In this document: piece by piece, positions 35,495-43,736 of the stretch
How the letters are laid out: each line of letters starts with the position of its first letter
Numbering within the stretch: the first letter of the stretch is position 1
NCBI RefSeq assembly: GCF_029589495.1
Contig: NZ_JAAIVF010000010.1
Location: 1 to 43,793, forward strand
DNA: 43,793 nucleotides
Origin: Speluncibacter jeojiensis
GTDB lineage: Bacteria > Actinomycetota > Actinomycetes > Mycobacteriales > Mycobacteriaceae
Reading direction: 5' to 3'
Program-made: the position numbers and the translations under genes
The notes under the pieces: model-generated
Databases searched by the model: none
The model's input: only the letters and a program-made list of their open reading frames with translations
Told to the model about the DNA's origin: nothing

Positions 35495-36931
35495 GTGACG
35501 TCGGCGCCCACCCACTTTCGCCGCGCGGTCGCGACGCCCGTGCTCGCGCTGGTCCTGGCCGTGCTCGCAGGTTGCAGCACGACGCTGAGCGGGAGGGCGG
35601 TGTCGATCTACCACGATCCGTACACCGTCGCCGGTCTCCCCGCCACCGACGGCCCCAGCGGCGCGCGGCCCGGTGTGCCCGATGCCCGGTTGCCGATCAC
35701 CGGCGGCACATCCGACCCGGTCGACCGTCTTGCCGCGAATGCCCTCTCCGACATCGCCGACTACTGGAAGACTCAGTATCCGAAGACCTTTCACCGGCAG
35801 TTCCACCCCGTCGAGAAGTTCGAGTCCTGGGACTCGCGCCGCGCCGGCGACCTAACCTTCTGCGGCGACCCGACCGAGCATCTCGTCAACGCGGGCTACT
35901 GCCGTGAGGACGACGCCATGGGGTGGGACCGCGGCACGCTGATGCCTACCGTCGAACGCGCCTTCGGCCCCCTGGCCGTCGTGGTGATCCTCGCCCACGA
36001 GTACGGGCATGCCGTGCAGATGCGCTCGCGGTCGGTCGCGGCGTCAGCCCCCACGATCGTGCTCGAGCAGCAGGCGGACTGCTATGCGGGGGCATTCATG
36101 CGGTCGGTCGCCGAGGGCGGGTCCCGGCACTTCACCATGAACACTTCCGACGGACTGAGCCGCGTGCTCGCCGCGATGATCAGCACCCGCGACAACGAAC
36201 ACACCACGATGGCCAGTGCACACGGCTCGGCCTTCGACCGGGTCACCGCCTTCCAGTTCGGCTTCACCAGCGGACCCGACCGGTGCACGAGGATCGATGC
36301 CGACGACATCGACCAGCGCCAGGACGACCTGCCTCAGCCATTCACCGTCACGGGACGGGACGGCCGGGAACTGCCGGTCGACGCGAAGTCGCTGGACGCG
36401 GTGATGGCCTCGCTGCAGCAGGTGTTCACGCTGCGCGACCGGCCGAAGCTCGACCTACGCGGGATCGACAGTCACTGCGTCGACGCACAGTCGACCAGCC
36501 CCGCGTCGTACTGTCCGGCCACGAACACCGTGTCGGTCGACCTGCCGGCGTTGGCCGCGCGCGGAGCCGTCACCGACCGGGCTGACGAGTTCCCGACCCA
36601 CGTCCAGGGCGATTTCAGCGCCTTCCTCCTGGTCGCATCGCGCTTCGCGATCGCCGTGCAACGGCAGGGCGGCGCGGCGATCACCGGCGCGGAGGCCGCG
36701 GTGCGCGGCGCCTGCCTGAGCGGCGCGTGGGCCGGGGCGACCGCCACGAGCCCCGACGGACTGCAGCTGTCGCCCGGCGACCTCGACGAAGCGGTGTCGG
36801 AGTTGCTCTCGGACGGACTCGCCGCGGCCGATGTCGACGGGCGCAGCGTGCCCAGCGGGTTCTCCCGCGTGGACGCGTTCCGCGCCGGGGTGCTCGGCGG
36901 CCGCACGCTCTGCGAGCACCGCTACCGCTGA
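35495..36931 (+). CDS. Neutral zinc metallopeptidase lipoprotein
   Basis: A 478-residue lipoprotein. The signal peptide is VATPVLALVLAVLAGC, with lipobox LAGC near residue 28. The peptidase signature HEYGHAVQ (HExxH, about residues 169-176) is followed by EQQADCYAGAF, the putative neutral zinc metallopeptidase pattern supplying the third ligand. It should act on the outer side of the membrane; its substrates are unknown. The GTG start has GGGAGG about 7 nt upstream, and TACGGT at about 35450 may be its -10 box, overlapping the end of glgB. It is 45 bp after glgB. Confidence 0.87.
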   Translation: MTSAPTHFRRAVATPVLALVLAVLAGCSTTLSGRAVSIYHDPYTVAGLPATDGPSGARPGVPDARLPITGGTSDPVDRLAANALSDIADYWKTQYPKTFHRQFHPVEKFESWDSRRAGDLTFCGDPTEHLVNAGYCREDDAMGWDRGTLMPTVERAFGPLAVVVILAHEYGHAVQMRSRSVAASAPTIVLEQQADCYAGAFMRSVAEGGSRHFTMNTSDGLSRVLAAMISTRDNEHTTMASAHGSAFDRVTAFQFGFTSGPDRCTRIDADDIDQRQDDLPQPFTVTGRDGRELPVDAKSLDAVMASLQQVFTLRDRPKLDLRGIDSHCVDAQSTSPASYCPATNTVSVDLPALAARGAVTDRADEFPTHVQGDFSAFLLVASRFAIAVQRQGGAAITGAEAAVRGACLSGAWAGATATSPDGLQLSPGDLDEAVSELLSDGLAAADVDGRSVPSGFSRVDAFRAGVLGGRTLCEHRYR

Positions 36932-36964
36932 CGGCGAGGGGGCCGCGACGTCAGTGCACCTCGC

Positions 36965-37915
36965 TCAGTACAGGGCGCTGGCCAGCTTGCGCCGGGCACT
37001 GACCACGAACGACTCCGCCGGATCGAACAGCTCGAACAGCTCGAGCAGGCGCGTGCGCGCCGCGGTGCGATCGTCACCCGCGGTCCGCTTGACGGTCGCG
37101 ATCAACCGGTCGAACGCCACCTCGGGCTGCTGAGCGAGCAACTCGACGTCGGCGGCAGCCAGCTGCGCGGGGACATCCGCCGGGTTCGCGTCGGCGGTGG
37201 GGACGGCGTCCGGGCCCGACTGCTGTGCGCGGGCCAGGAACTGCAACTGCCGCAACGCCGCAGCGGCCTCCGTGTGCTTGGGCTCGACCTCGAGAATCTC
37301 GTGGTACTGCGTCATCGCGCCGTCCAGATCACCGGCGTCGAGCAGATCCTCGGCGGCCACGAGACGCGGGTCGCGCTCGGGCTCCGGGGTGGAGACGGCC
37401 ACCGGAGGACCACTGAGCTTGCCGTCAACGGCCTGCAGGATCGCATCGATCCACTGGCGCAATTGGGGCTCCGGCTGCACACCTTGAAAATCCGCGAGGG
37501 GTCGGCCGGCCGCGATGGCGACCACGGTCGGTACCGACTGCACGCCGAACGCCTGGGCGATCCGCGGGTTGGCGTCCACGTCGACCTTCGCCAGCACCCA
37601 ACTGCCGTTGCCTTCGGCGGCCAGTCGCTCGAGCACCGGCGAGAGTTGCTTGCACGGCCCGCACCAGGTGGCCCACAAATCGACGACCACCGGAACCTGT
37701 TCGGAGCGCTGCAGCACCTCGGTCTCGAAGGTCTCCTCGGTCACGTCGATCACTGGCTGCAGCGCCGGGGCGGAGTCCTCCGGCGACGGCGCAGCCGGCG
37801 AGGGAGCCGCCGGGGCCGGGCGGTCGGCCAGGCCGGACAGGTCCACGGCGCCGGACATCGCGGCGGCGACGCGAGCGGAGGGGGCGGGATTCGAGCGGGG
37901 TCCTGGTCGGGTCAC
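36965..37915 (-). CDS. Thioredoxin-domain protein with TPR tail (YbbN/CnoX-like)
   Basis: A 316-residue protein. A Pro/Ala-rich N-terminal linker (to about 55) precedes a thioredoxin fold with the active site WCGPC (Cys85, Cys88) and the cis-proline region VQSVPTVVAI, and then tetratricopeptide-like helices (AEDLLDAGDLDGAMTQYHEI, about 195-310). This is the layout of YbbN/CnoX chaperedoxins, which protect folding clients and pass them to GroEL or DnaK. No signal peptide is present, so it is cytoplasmic. The start is GTG 37915. Convergent with the metallopeptidase gene, 33 bp apart. Confidence 0.9.
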   Translation of the reverse strand: MTRPGPRSNPAPSARVAAAMSGAVDLSGLADRPAPAAPSPAAPSPEDSAPALQPVIDVTEETFETEVLQRSEQVPVVVDLWATWCGPCKQLSPVLERLAAEGNGSWVLAKVDVDANPRIAQAFGVQSVPTVVAIAAGRPLADFQGVQPEPQLRQWIDAILQAVDGKLSGPPVAVSTPEPERDPRLVAAEDLLDAGDLDGAMTQYHEILEVEPKHTEAAAALRQLQFLARAQQSGPDAVPTADANPADVPAQLAAADVELLAQQPEVAFDRLIATVKRTAGDDRTAARTRLLELFELFDPAESFVVSARRKLASALY

Positions 37916-37955
37916 GCCACCAGTCTTTCACGACAGCCTCCGGCAGTGCAGCGGC

Positions 37956-38261
37956 TCACCCCGCGTCGCCCAGCAATCGTTCGACCCGCTCGACCTTGGC
38001 GGCCAACTGACCGGTGTGGCCAGGGCGGATGTCGGCCTTGAGCACCAGGCTGGTGCGTGGCGAGGCGTCCGCCACCACGGCCACCGCCCGTTTGACGACG
38101 TCCATGACCGCGTCCCACTCCCCCTCGATGCAGGTGAACATCGAGTTGGTCTCGTTCGGCAACCCCGACTCCCGCACGACCCGGACCGCGGCCGCCACCG
38201 CCTCCCCGACACCCCCGGTGTCGTCCGACGTGGACGGGCTGACACTGAATGCGACGATCAT
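37956..38261 (-). CDS. Thiamine-binding (MTH1187/YkoF-like) protein
   Basis: A 101-residue ferredoxin-like protein beginning MIVAFSVSPS and containing GLPNETNSMFTCIEGEWDAV, the family core. MTH1187 proteins bind thiamine or its pyrimidine and may act in salvage. I start it at ATG 38261, with a GGGGTGGGG ribosome binding site directly upstream, rather than at the earlier in-frame ATG 38330. It is 40 bp before the thioredoxin-TPR gene on the same strand. Confidence 0.85.
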   Translation of the reverse strand: MIVAFSVSPSTSDDTGGVGEAVAAAVRVVRESGLPNETNSMFTCIEGEWDAVMDVVKRAVAVVADASPRTSLVLKADIRPGHTGQLAAKVERVERLLGDAG

Positions 38262-38339
38262 GTCCCCACCCCACTCCGCAGAAGCGGTGAACACAACCCC
38301 TGTCGCGCCGCAGATGGCTGCAGCAGTCACCAGACGCCG

Positions 38340-38375
38340 ACGACCCCGGCAGCGCGTGCGCGCCGCCGGGGTCGT
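38340..38375 (-). terminator. Hairpin terminator after the DUF3817 gene
   Basis: Arms ACGACCCCGGC (38340-38350) and GCCGGGGTCGT (38365-38375), perfect over 11 bp; the 14-nt loop can fold further through GCGC/GCGC. Confidence 0.7.
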
Positions 38376-38390
38376 GTGGTTCGTCGAACG

Positions 38391-38774
38391 TCAGGCTTCC
38401 GAGAGTCCCGGCGCCGAGACCGCCGTGGTGGCGGTACCCGGGCGGGACAGCTCGCCGAGGCGACCGGTACGCGCGGCCCAGCGCTCGAACACGACCGTGC
38501 CGAACGGCGGGACGCTCGAGACCAGCGCCAGCAGGGTCGTACGGCCATCCCACTTGAGTGCGCGCGAGGTCGCGAGCGCCACCAGTACGAACAACGTGAA
38601 GCCGGTGATGCCGTGCACCATACCGGGGATCTTGATCGCCTCGTCGTGTCCCAGCACCCACTTGAAGAACATCCCCACCAGCAACGCCGCCCAGGTGACG
38701 GCCTCCCAGAACGCGATCGCGCGGAACCGCTTCGCGGGCGTGGACAGGTCGAAGATGTTAGCCATGCGCTCCAT
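38391..38774 (-). CDS. DUF3817 integral membrane protein
   Basis: A 127-residue protein with three membrane segments: FWEAVTWAALLVGMFFKWVL, HGITGFTLFVLVALATSRA and TLLALVSSVPPFGTVVF, with the conserved E in AIAFWEAVTW and H in GMVHGITG typical of DUF3817. Function of the family is unknown. ATG 38774 is given; ATG 38765 (MANIFDL) is also possible and has CACAAT 7 nt upstream. A perfect dyad (38788-38803) lies just upstream. Confidence 0.85.
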   Translation of the reverse strand: MERMANIFDLSTPAKRFRAIAFWEAVTWAALLVGMFFKWVLGHDEAIKIPGMVHGITGFTLFVLVALATSRALKWDGRTTLLALVSSVPPFGTVVFERWAARTGRLGELSRPGTATTAVSAPGLSEA

Positions 38775-38788
38775 TGTGCCGGACCTGC

Positions 38789-38803
38789 ACCGTGCACACG
38801 GTG
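38789..38803. repeat. Palindrome ACCGTGCACACGGTG, copy 2
   Basis: Here the dyad is longer (CACCGTG-CA-CACGGTG, 38788-38803) and lies 14 bp upstream of the DUF3817 start. It is identical over 15 bases to 22482-22496. Confidence 0.5.
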
Positions 38804-38852
38804 TGATCTACGACGCACCGTAGTGGATGGCGGCAGACCCCCGCGTCGGTCC

Positions 38853-40043
38853 CTAGTTCGCGGCCGGGACCCGCACGATCAGCGCATCGCCCTGGCCGCC
38901 GCCGCCGCACAGCGCCGCCGCCCCCACGCCGCCACCGCGGCGGCCGAGCTCGAGCACCAGGTGCAGCAGGATCCGCGCGCCGGACATACCGAGCGGGTGG
39001 CCGATCGCAATCGCGCCGCCGTTGACGTTCACCTTGGCAGGGTCGATGCCCAGCTCCCGCGTCGAGGCGATGCCCACCGCCGCGAACGCCTCGTTGATCT
39101 CGACGAGGTCGAGGTCCTTCGGATCGATGCCCTCGCGGCCACAGGCCTTCACGATCGCCCGGGCCGGCTGCGACTGCAGGGTGGAGTCCGGACCCGCCAC
39201 GACACCGTGCGCACCGATCTCTGCGATCCATGCCAGGCCGAGCTCCTCGGCCTTCGCCTTGCTCATGACCACGACCGCGGCCGCACCGTCGGAGATCTGC
39301 GACGCAGTCGCCGCGGTGATCACACCGTCCTTGCGGAACGCCGGTCGCAGACCTGCCAGCGACTCGACGGTGGTGTCGGCGCGGACGCCCTCGTCCTGCT
39401 TCACCACGACCGGATCGCCCTTGCGCTGCGGGATCGTCACCGGCACGACCTCGTCGTCGAAGAGCCCGTCCTTCCACGCCCGGGCAGCATTCTGGTGCGA
39501 GGCCGCCGCGAACGCGTCCATGTCCTCGCGCGCGATCGGGTCCTGGTCGTTGCGCTGCTCCGTCAACAGGCCCATCGCCTGCTCGGTGAACACGTCCTGC
39601 AACCCGTCGAGATCCATGTGGTCGCGCAGTGCGACGTCCCCGAACTTGAAGCCCTCACGGCTCTTTGCCAGCAGATGCGGCGCCTGGGTCATCGATTCCT
39701 GGCCCCCGGCGACGACGACATCGAACTCGCCGGCCCGGATCAGCTGGTCCGCCAGCGCGATCGCGTCGATACCGGACAGACACACCTTGTTCACGGTCAA
39801 CGCCGGCACATCCATCGGAATGCCGGCCGCCACCGCCGCCTGACGTGCGGGCATCTGCCCCGCACCCGCGGTCAGCACCTGGCCCATGATCACGTACTCG
39901 ACCTGCTCGGGCGCCACGCCGGACTTCTCCAGCGCACCCTTGATCGCGATGCCGCCGAGGTCGGACCCGGAAAACCCCTTCAGCGAACCGAGCAGACGGC
40001 CCACCGGGGTGCGTGCTCCGGCGATGATCACTGAACTGGTCAC
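38853..40043 (-). CDS. Acetyl-CoA acetyltransferase (thiolase)
   Basis: A 396-residue thiolase. The acyl-carrying Cys88 is in [16 protein letters not shown], the NEAFA motif is at about 318, and the catalytic His and Cys are in [16 protein letters not shown] and [13 protein letters not shown] at the C terminus. It condenses or cleaves acetoacetyl-CoA. GGAGG lies 6 nt upstream of GTG 40043. It diverges from the methylmalonyl-CoA epimerase gene across 143 bp. The mycobacterial gene in this place is, from memory, fadA4 (Rv1323). Confidence 0.95.
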   Translation of the reverse strand: MTSSVIIAGARTPVGRLLGSLKGFSGSDLGGIAIKGALEKSGVAPEQVEYVIMGQVLTAGAGQMPARQAAVAAGIPMDVPALTVNKVCLSGIDAIALADQLIRAGEFDVVVAGGQESMTQAPHLLAKSREGFKFGDVALRDHMDLDGLQDVFTEQAMGLLTEQRNDQDPIAREDMDAFAAASHQNAARAWKDGLFDDEVVPVTIPQRKGDPVVVKQDEGVRADTTVESLAGLRPAFRKDGVITAATASQISDGAAAVVVMSKAKAEELGLAWIAEIGAHGVVAGPDSTLQSQPARAIVKACGREGIDPKDLDLVEINEAFAAVGIASTRELGIDPAKVNVNGGAIAIGHPLGMSGARILLHLVLELGRRGGGVGAAALCGGGGQGDALIVRVPAAN

Positions 40044-40173
40044 AGTTGCCTCCGATGATGGTGCGGGATCTCGATCGTGCGACCGCGTGGTCGGGCGCCC
40101 CGGCGGTCACCGACCGGCCATGACGGCAATTCGGGAACCAGGGCGCCGATCACTCGCTCGTCGGTGCTCAGGA

Positions 40174-40179
40174 TACCGT
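40174..40179 (+). promoter_or_regulatory. Candidate -10 box of the epimerase gene
   Basis: TACCGT ends 7 nt before the ATG at 40187. A GAGG also lies in this 7-nt gap, so leaderless initiation is likely but not certain. Confidence 0.45.
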
Positions 40180-40186
40180 CGAGGCC

Positions 40187-40672
40187 ATGACCTCTTCATC
40201 TGCCTCGTCATCCACCGGGGCCACCTCGCCGACCGGCCAGCTGGTCACCGCCATCGACCACGTCGGCATCGCGGTTCCGGACCTCGACGTCGCCATCGCC
40301 TGGTACACCGAGCACCTGGACATGGTGATGACCCACGAGGAGACCAACCCCGAACAAGGCGTGCGGGAGGCGATGATGCTGCCGCGCGGCGCCACCGACA
40401 CGCACGCCGCCGTGCAGTTGCTGGCCCCCATCGACGAAAACTCCACCATCGCGAAGTTCATCGACCGGTCGGGCCCCGGGCTGCAGCAGCTCGCCTACCG
40501 GGTCACCGACATCGACGCAGTGTCCGCGCAGCTCCGCGCCAAGGGCGTGCGTCTGCTCTACGACACACCCCGCCGCGGCACTGCCGACTCCCGGATCAAC
40601 TTCGTGCACCCGAAGGACGGAGGCGGCGTGCTGATCGAGCTGGTCGAGCCGGCGGCAGACGGCCACCACTGA
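40187..40672 (+). CDS. mce: Methylmalonyl-CoA epimerase
   Basis: A 161-residue vicinal-oxygen-chelate protein. The metal ligand His is in AIDHVGIAVPDLD, followed by WYTEHLDMVMTHEE with EQGVREAMM, AAVQLLAPIDENSTIAKFI, LQQLAYRVTDIDAV as the second repeat, and FVHPKDGGGVLIELVEP with the C-terminal Glu ligand. It interconverts (R)- and (S)-methylmalonyl-CoA in propionyl-CoA metabolism. The mutase genes are not in the window. Divergent from the thiolase gene. The gene symbol is functional; other names (for example mcee) are used. Confidence 0.92.
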   Translation: MTSSSASSSTGATSPTGQLVTAIDHVGIAVPDLDVAIAWYTEHLDMVMTHEETNPEQGVREAMMLPRGATDTHAAVQLLAPIDENSTIAKFIDRSGPGLQQLAYRVTDIDAVSAQLRAKGVRLLYDTPRRGTADSRINFVHPKDGGGVLIELVEPAADGHH

Positions 40673-40686
40673 TCGACCGTCTGCCG
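40653..40686. terminator. Bidirectional hairpin overlapping the epimerase stop
   Basis: Arms CGGCAGACGG (40653-40662) and CCGTCTGCCG (40677-40686) pair perfectly over 10 bp; the 14-nt loop contains the epimerase TGA. It sits between two convergent genes. Confidence 0.65.
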
Positions 40687-40694
40687 GGACCCCG

Positions 40695-41087
40695 TCAGAT
40701 CTGTTGCTGGCGGGGGCCCGCGGTCAGCCGAGTCGGCGCTTTCGACCGACTCGCCAGTACGCCCACGACACCGATCACCGCAATGATCGCGCCGCCGACC
40801 ACAACCATGATGTCGGCGGACTGGACGCCGCGCGGGAATGCGAGGATCAGCGGGGCGACAACCAGGATCACACCGATGATCAGGTGCATCCAGTGACTCG
40901 GTCTCGAGGCGCCGCCCATCGCCCACAGGCCACATCCGGCGGCCAGCATGCCCAGGATGAGCACCGCACCGGTGACCTCCTGGTCGCCGTTCGCCGGAAG
41001 CCAGATGGTCGCCAGTACCAGCGCCACTCCGATCGCCACCACGATGGCGTCGCGACTGATCTCCGCAACATTGCGATTACCTGCCAT
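40695..41087 (-). CDS. Small SPW-repeat-like integral membrane protein
   Basis: A 130-residue protein with four hydrophobic segments (AIVVAIGVALVLATIWLP, TGAVLILGMLAAGCGLWAM, LIIGVILVVAPLILAF, MVVVGGAIIAVIGVVGVLA). SHWMHLIIGVILVVAPLIL resembles the SPW repeat, with the W and P in the expected places. Function unknown. I start it at ATG 41087, with GAGGGAG about 7 nt upstream; the frame extends to 41243 without support. A perfect inverted repeat lies 22 bp upstream of the start. Confidence 0.75.
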   Translation of the reverse strand: MAGNRNVAEISRDAIVVAIGVALVLATIWLPANGDQEVTGAVLILGMLAAGCGLWAMGGASRPSHWMHLIIGVILVVAPLILAFPRGVQSADIMVVVGGAIIAVIGVVGVLASRSKAPTRLTAGPRQQQI

Positions 41088-41109
41088 GACAGACTCCCTC
41101 TGACCGGGT

Positions 41110-41136
41110 CGCGATAGTCGTCCCCACACTATCGCG
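41110..41136. promoter_or_regulatory. Inverted repeat upstream of the SPW-like gene
   Basis: Arms CGCGATAGT (41110-41118) and ACTATCGCG (41128-41136) are perfect over 9 bp with a 9-nt spacer. It lies in the promoter region of the membrane protein gene and about 190 bp upstream of the divergent coiled-coil gene, so an operator is plausible. Confidence 0.45.
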
Positions 41137-41313
41137 GACCGTCGGCCGTTCACCGTTTTCGCGCTCGACAAGGCTGTCGGACGCCAAAGTCTTGCTTGTG
41201 ACAAATCCCAGAGTGCACCCCCGCGGGGCAACTGTCGAGGCAAACTGAAATAACGACTTCATGACGAGTTCCCCCACCGACTTACCGGGCGCCGCGTCCC
41301 GTGATCACAGAGG

Positions 41314-41319
41314 TAGATT
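41314..41319 (+). promoter_or_regulatory. Candidate -10 box of leaderless DivIVA-like gene
   Basis: TAGATT ends 7 nt before the ATG at 41327. It decided the start of this gene over the upstream in-frame ATG at 41261. Confidence 0.6.
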
Positions 41320-41326
41320 TACTGCC

Positions 41327-42355
41327 ATGGCTACCCCGCACGACCCGCACGCGTTCAACGTGCCCTTCGAGATCGTTCGCAAGGGCTACGACCGCGATCA
41401 GGTCATCAGCTTCCTGCGCCGATTCGACGCCGAGTTGCGACTGACCGCAACCGATCGTGACGCCGCGGCGGCGCAGGCCAACGACCTCGCCGAGCAGCTC
41501 GACGGCGCTCGCGACGAGATCGACGAACTGCGCCGGGAGATCGACCGGCTCTCGGTCCCGCCGACCACCGCAGAGGGGATGAGCGACCGCATCTCGCGCA
41601 TGCTGCGACTCGCGTCCGACGAGGCGTCCGAGATGCGTGCACGCGCCGAAACCGAGGCCGCTGAGGTGCTCTCGGTGGCCGAGCAGAACGCCGAGGAACT
41701 CCGCGCCCGGCACCGGACAAAGCTCGACGAACTCGCGGAGCGACGGGCGACCCTCGAGCAAGAGCACGAGAAGACGATGGAGCTCGCCCGCTCCCAGGTC
41801 ACGCGCATGCACGACGAGGCCGAATCCGACCGGCGCCGACTCGACGCCGAGGCCGAGACACGGCGGGTTCAGGCGCGCGAGCAGACCGAACGGGAGATGG
41901 CGGAACTCCGCAAGTCCACGACCGCCGCCTCCGAGGAGGTCGCGCGTACCAGTGCAGCCGAAGCGGCACGTCGTGTCCGCGAGGCCACCGACGAGTCCCG
42001 CAAGCGCATCGCGCGTGCGCGTCGCGATCACGAGGAGATCCGCAAGCTGCGTCAGCGGGTGCTCGAGCAACTCCTCACCGTCAGCGGTCAGCTCGAGTCG
42101 ATCCCGGCGATGCACGCGGCCGTCATGAACGAACCGCTCATCGACGAGAGTGACTTCGACTGGAATACGAACGACTTCTCAGGGGACCCGGCGGCCAAGA
42201 AGCCCACTGATCAGTCGGCCACCACCCCCGACGCGCGGGGTAGGGGTCCGAAAGACGCGCCCAAGGCGGGACAGCCCGAGAAGGACACGGCAAAGCCCGA
42301 CGACGTCGCGCAGGCGAAGAAGCCGGATCCCGTCAGGAACGGCGCCAAATCCTGA
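41327..42355 (+). CDS. DivIVA-domain-like long coiled-coil protein
   Basis: A 342-residue protein. Residues 8-35 (FNVPFEIVRKGYDRDQVISF then LRRF) match the DivIVA N-terminal membrane-curvature motif. Residues about 36-265 form a long charged coiled coil rich in Glu, Arg and Ala (for example AAEVLSVAEQNAEELRARHR and EAESDRRRLDAEAETRRVQA), and the last 60 residues are a disordered Lys/Pro-rich tail. A role in polar growth, cell division or organising the cell envelope is inferred from the domain; it is not the main DivIVA/Wag31, which sits in the division cluster. No interaction partner is visible nearby. Confidence 0.78.
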   Translation: MATPHDPHAFNVPFEIVRKGYDRDQVISFLRRFDAELRLTATDRDAAAAQANDLAEQLDGARDEIDELRREIDRLSVPPTTAEGMSDRISRMLRLASDEASEMRARAETEAAEVLSVAEQNAEELRARHRTKLDELAERRATLEQEHEKTMELARSQVTRMHDEAESDRRRLDAEAETRRVQAREQTEREMAELRKSTTAASEEVARTSAAEAARRVREATDESRKRIARARRDHEEIRKLRQRVLEQLLTVSGQLESIPAMHAAVMNEPLIDESDFDWNTNDFSGDPAAKKPTDQSATTPDARGRGPKDAPKAGQPEKDTAKPDDVAQAKKPDPVRNGAKS

Positions 42356-42361
42356 CCACGA

Positions 42362-42679
42362 TCAGGACCAGCGCCGGGTGATGCTCCTCGACGCGCGGCC
42401 CGACCAGCACCCGGTATGCCAGTGCCGGCGCTCGTCGGGCCCGCCCGCGTCCCGATCCGGCCACGCCACCACGTGCGCAGTCCCGGGGCCGATCTCGTGG
42501 TCGCAGCCCGGGCATCGATAGGTCTTGAGCGCGCGCGAGGCCGGAATGTTGCGCACGCTGAACATCTCCCCGCCACGGGGTCCGGCCTCCCGTCGGGCAA
42601 ACGCGTCACCGAGCGTCGCGCGCTCGGTGACCTGCGGCCGACCAGCTCTCGCGTTGCGGTGCTGGTTTCGACGCGGCAT
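42362..42679 (-). CDS. Small zinc-ribbon-like protein of unknown function
   Basis: A 105-residue basic protein. The N terminus (MPRRNQHRNARAGRP) is highly basic; the central part has CPGCDHEIGPGTAHVVAW and then RRHWHTGCW, giving a CxxC...HxxC pattern that could bind one zinc. No enzymatic motif is visible. It lies between the coiled-coil gene (7 bp, convergent) and nucS (31 bp, same strand), with its own TAGACT -10 box 6 nt before ATG 42679. DNA or RNA binding is possible given the zinc and the basic tail, but this is speculation. Similar genes appear widely beside nucS in actinobacteria (memory). Confidence 0.7.
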   Translation of the reverse strand: MPRRNQHRNARAGRPQVTERATLGDAFARREAGPRGGEMFSVRNIPASRALKTYRCPGCDHEIGPGTAHVVAWPDRDAGGPDERRHWHTGCWSGRASRSITRRWS

Positions 42680-42685
42680 GGGCCG

Positions 42686-42691
42686 AGTCTA
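42686..42691 (-). promoter_or_regulatory. Candidate -10 box of leaderless zinc-ribbon gene
   Basis: TAGACT on the minus strand, 6 nt before the ATG at 42679, in the gap after nucS. Confidence 0.5.
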
Positions 42692-42710
42692 GCCCGACCC
42701 CGGGACAGGA

Positions 42711-43370
42711 TCAGAACAGGCGATACTCGCTGCTGTCCGTTCCGCGTAGCACGTCGTAGTCGAGCGTGAGGCAACGGATTCCGCGATCGGTGGCCAGCGT
42801 CTTCGCCTGGGGCTTGATCTGCTGGGCGGCGAACACTCCCCGTACCGGCGCCAGCAGGGGGTCGCGGTTGAGCAACTCGAGATAGCGCGTCAGCTGCTCC
42901 ACACCGTCGATCTCGCCCCGCCGCTTGATCTCCACCGCCACGCTGGCACCGTCCGCGTCGCGGCACAGTAGGTCCACCGGACCGATCGCCGTCGGATACT
43001 CGCGCCGCACGAGTGTGTAGCCCTCGCCCAAGGTCTGCACATGCTCGGCCAACAACTCCTGCAGGTGCGCCTCGACACCGTCTTTCACCAAGCCCGGATC
43101 GACGCCCAGCTCGTGCGAGGAGTCGTGCTCGATGGAATCGATGGTGATGCGCAGTTCCTCGCCGTTCTTGTTGGTCACCACCCACATCGAGTCGTCCTCG
43201 ACCAGCCAGCACGGCGGGCTCATCCAGTTCAGTGGCTTGTACGCGCGGTCATCCGCGTGAACGCTCACCGACCCATCGGATTTGATCAGCAGCAACCGGC
43301 GGGCGAACGGCAGATGGGCGGTCAGGCGGCCGACATAATCGACCTGGCAACGAGCAATCACAAGACGCAC
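42711..43370 (-). CDS. nucS: Mismatch-specific endonuclease NucS/EndoMS
   Basis: A 219-residue NucS, the endonuclease that replaces MutS/MutL mismatch correction in actinobacteria. It has the N-terminal dimerisation/DNA-binding domain ([19 protein letters not shown]) and a RecB-like nuclease core with Asp133 in GPVDLLC and Glu147-x-Lys149 in VAVEIKRRG. The C terminus ends SSEYRLF, suitable for the sliding clamp. I start it at GTG 43370 (the conserved VRLVIARC), with TAGGGT 7 nt upstream; GTG 43379 is less likely, and the frame runs to 43421 without a good start. Confidence 0.94.
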   Translation of the reverse strand: MRLVIARCQVDYVGRLTAHLPFARRLLLIKSDGSVSVHADDRAYKPLNWMSPPCWLVEDDSMWVVTNKNGEELRITIDSIEHDSSHELGVDPGLVKDGVEAHLQELLAEHVQTLGEGYTLVRREYPTAIGPVDLLCRDADGASVAVEIKRRGEIDGVEQLTRYLELLNRDPLLAPVRGVFAAQQIKPQAKTLATDRGIRCLTLDYDVLRGTDSSEYRLF

Positions 43371-43377
43371 GCGTAAC

Positions 43378-43383
43378 ACCCTA
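43378..43383 (-). promoter_or_regulatory. Candidate -10 box of leaderless nucS
   Basis: TAGGGT on the minus strand, 7 nt before the GTG at 43370; used to choose that start. Confidence 0.55.
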
Positions 43384-43579
43384 GCGATGGCACCGCCGGC
43401 GGCGACACCGCCCCGACACATCGAAGACCCCCGGCGGATCTCGTTGGCCTAGTCAGTCGGCGAACCAGCGCGGGACGCGCGGGGACACCCTCCCGCCCCC
43501 CTATCGGCGTGTGGCGCCGCGTCCCGTAACTCCCGTCATACGCCAGAGAATCGGCCCGCTCGAGCGGTCTGCCGAAAGT

Positions 43580-43610
43580 CCGGCGGGCGTATAACGGAAC
43601 TGCCCGCCGG
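43580..43610. repeat. Hairpin downstream of the rRNA operon
   Basis: Arms CCGGCGGGC (43580-43588) and GCCCGCCGG (43602-43610) with a 13-nt loop. It may be a back-up terminator on the minus strand. Confidence 0.4.
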
Positions 43611-43692
43611 CGATGCTGCCCGACCTCGGGTCGACGCGATCATCATGACGGTAGTGCGTGTTCGTCTGGCCGGACATTGTTCCGGGAATGCA

Positions 43693-43728
43693 CTGAAGGC
43701 CCCCACCATTGCTGGTGGGGGCCTTCAG
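43693..43728 (-). terminator. rRNA operon terminator
   Basis: Perfect 16-bp hairpin: arms 43693-43708 and 43713-43728, loop TTGC. It begins 8 bp after the 3' end of the 5S rRNA on the minus strand. Confidence 0.85.
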
Positions 43729-43736
43729 GAATGTGT

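Larger units (their letters stand above)
43371..43736. other. Intergenic stretch between nucS and the rRNA operon
   Basis: These 366 bp have no convincing gene on either strand. They hold the nucS promoter region at the left (TAGGGT at 43378-43383), a 9-bp hairpin (43580-43610) and the rRNA terminator (43693-43728). Confidence 0.7.
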
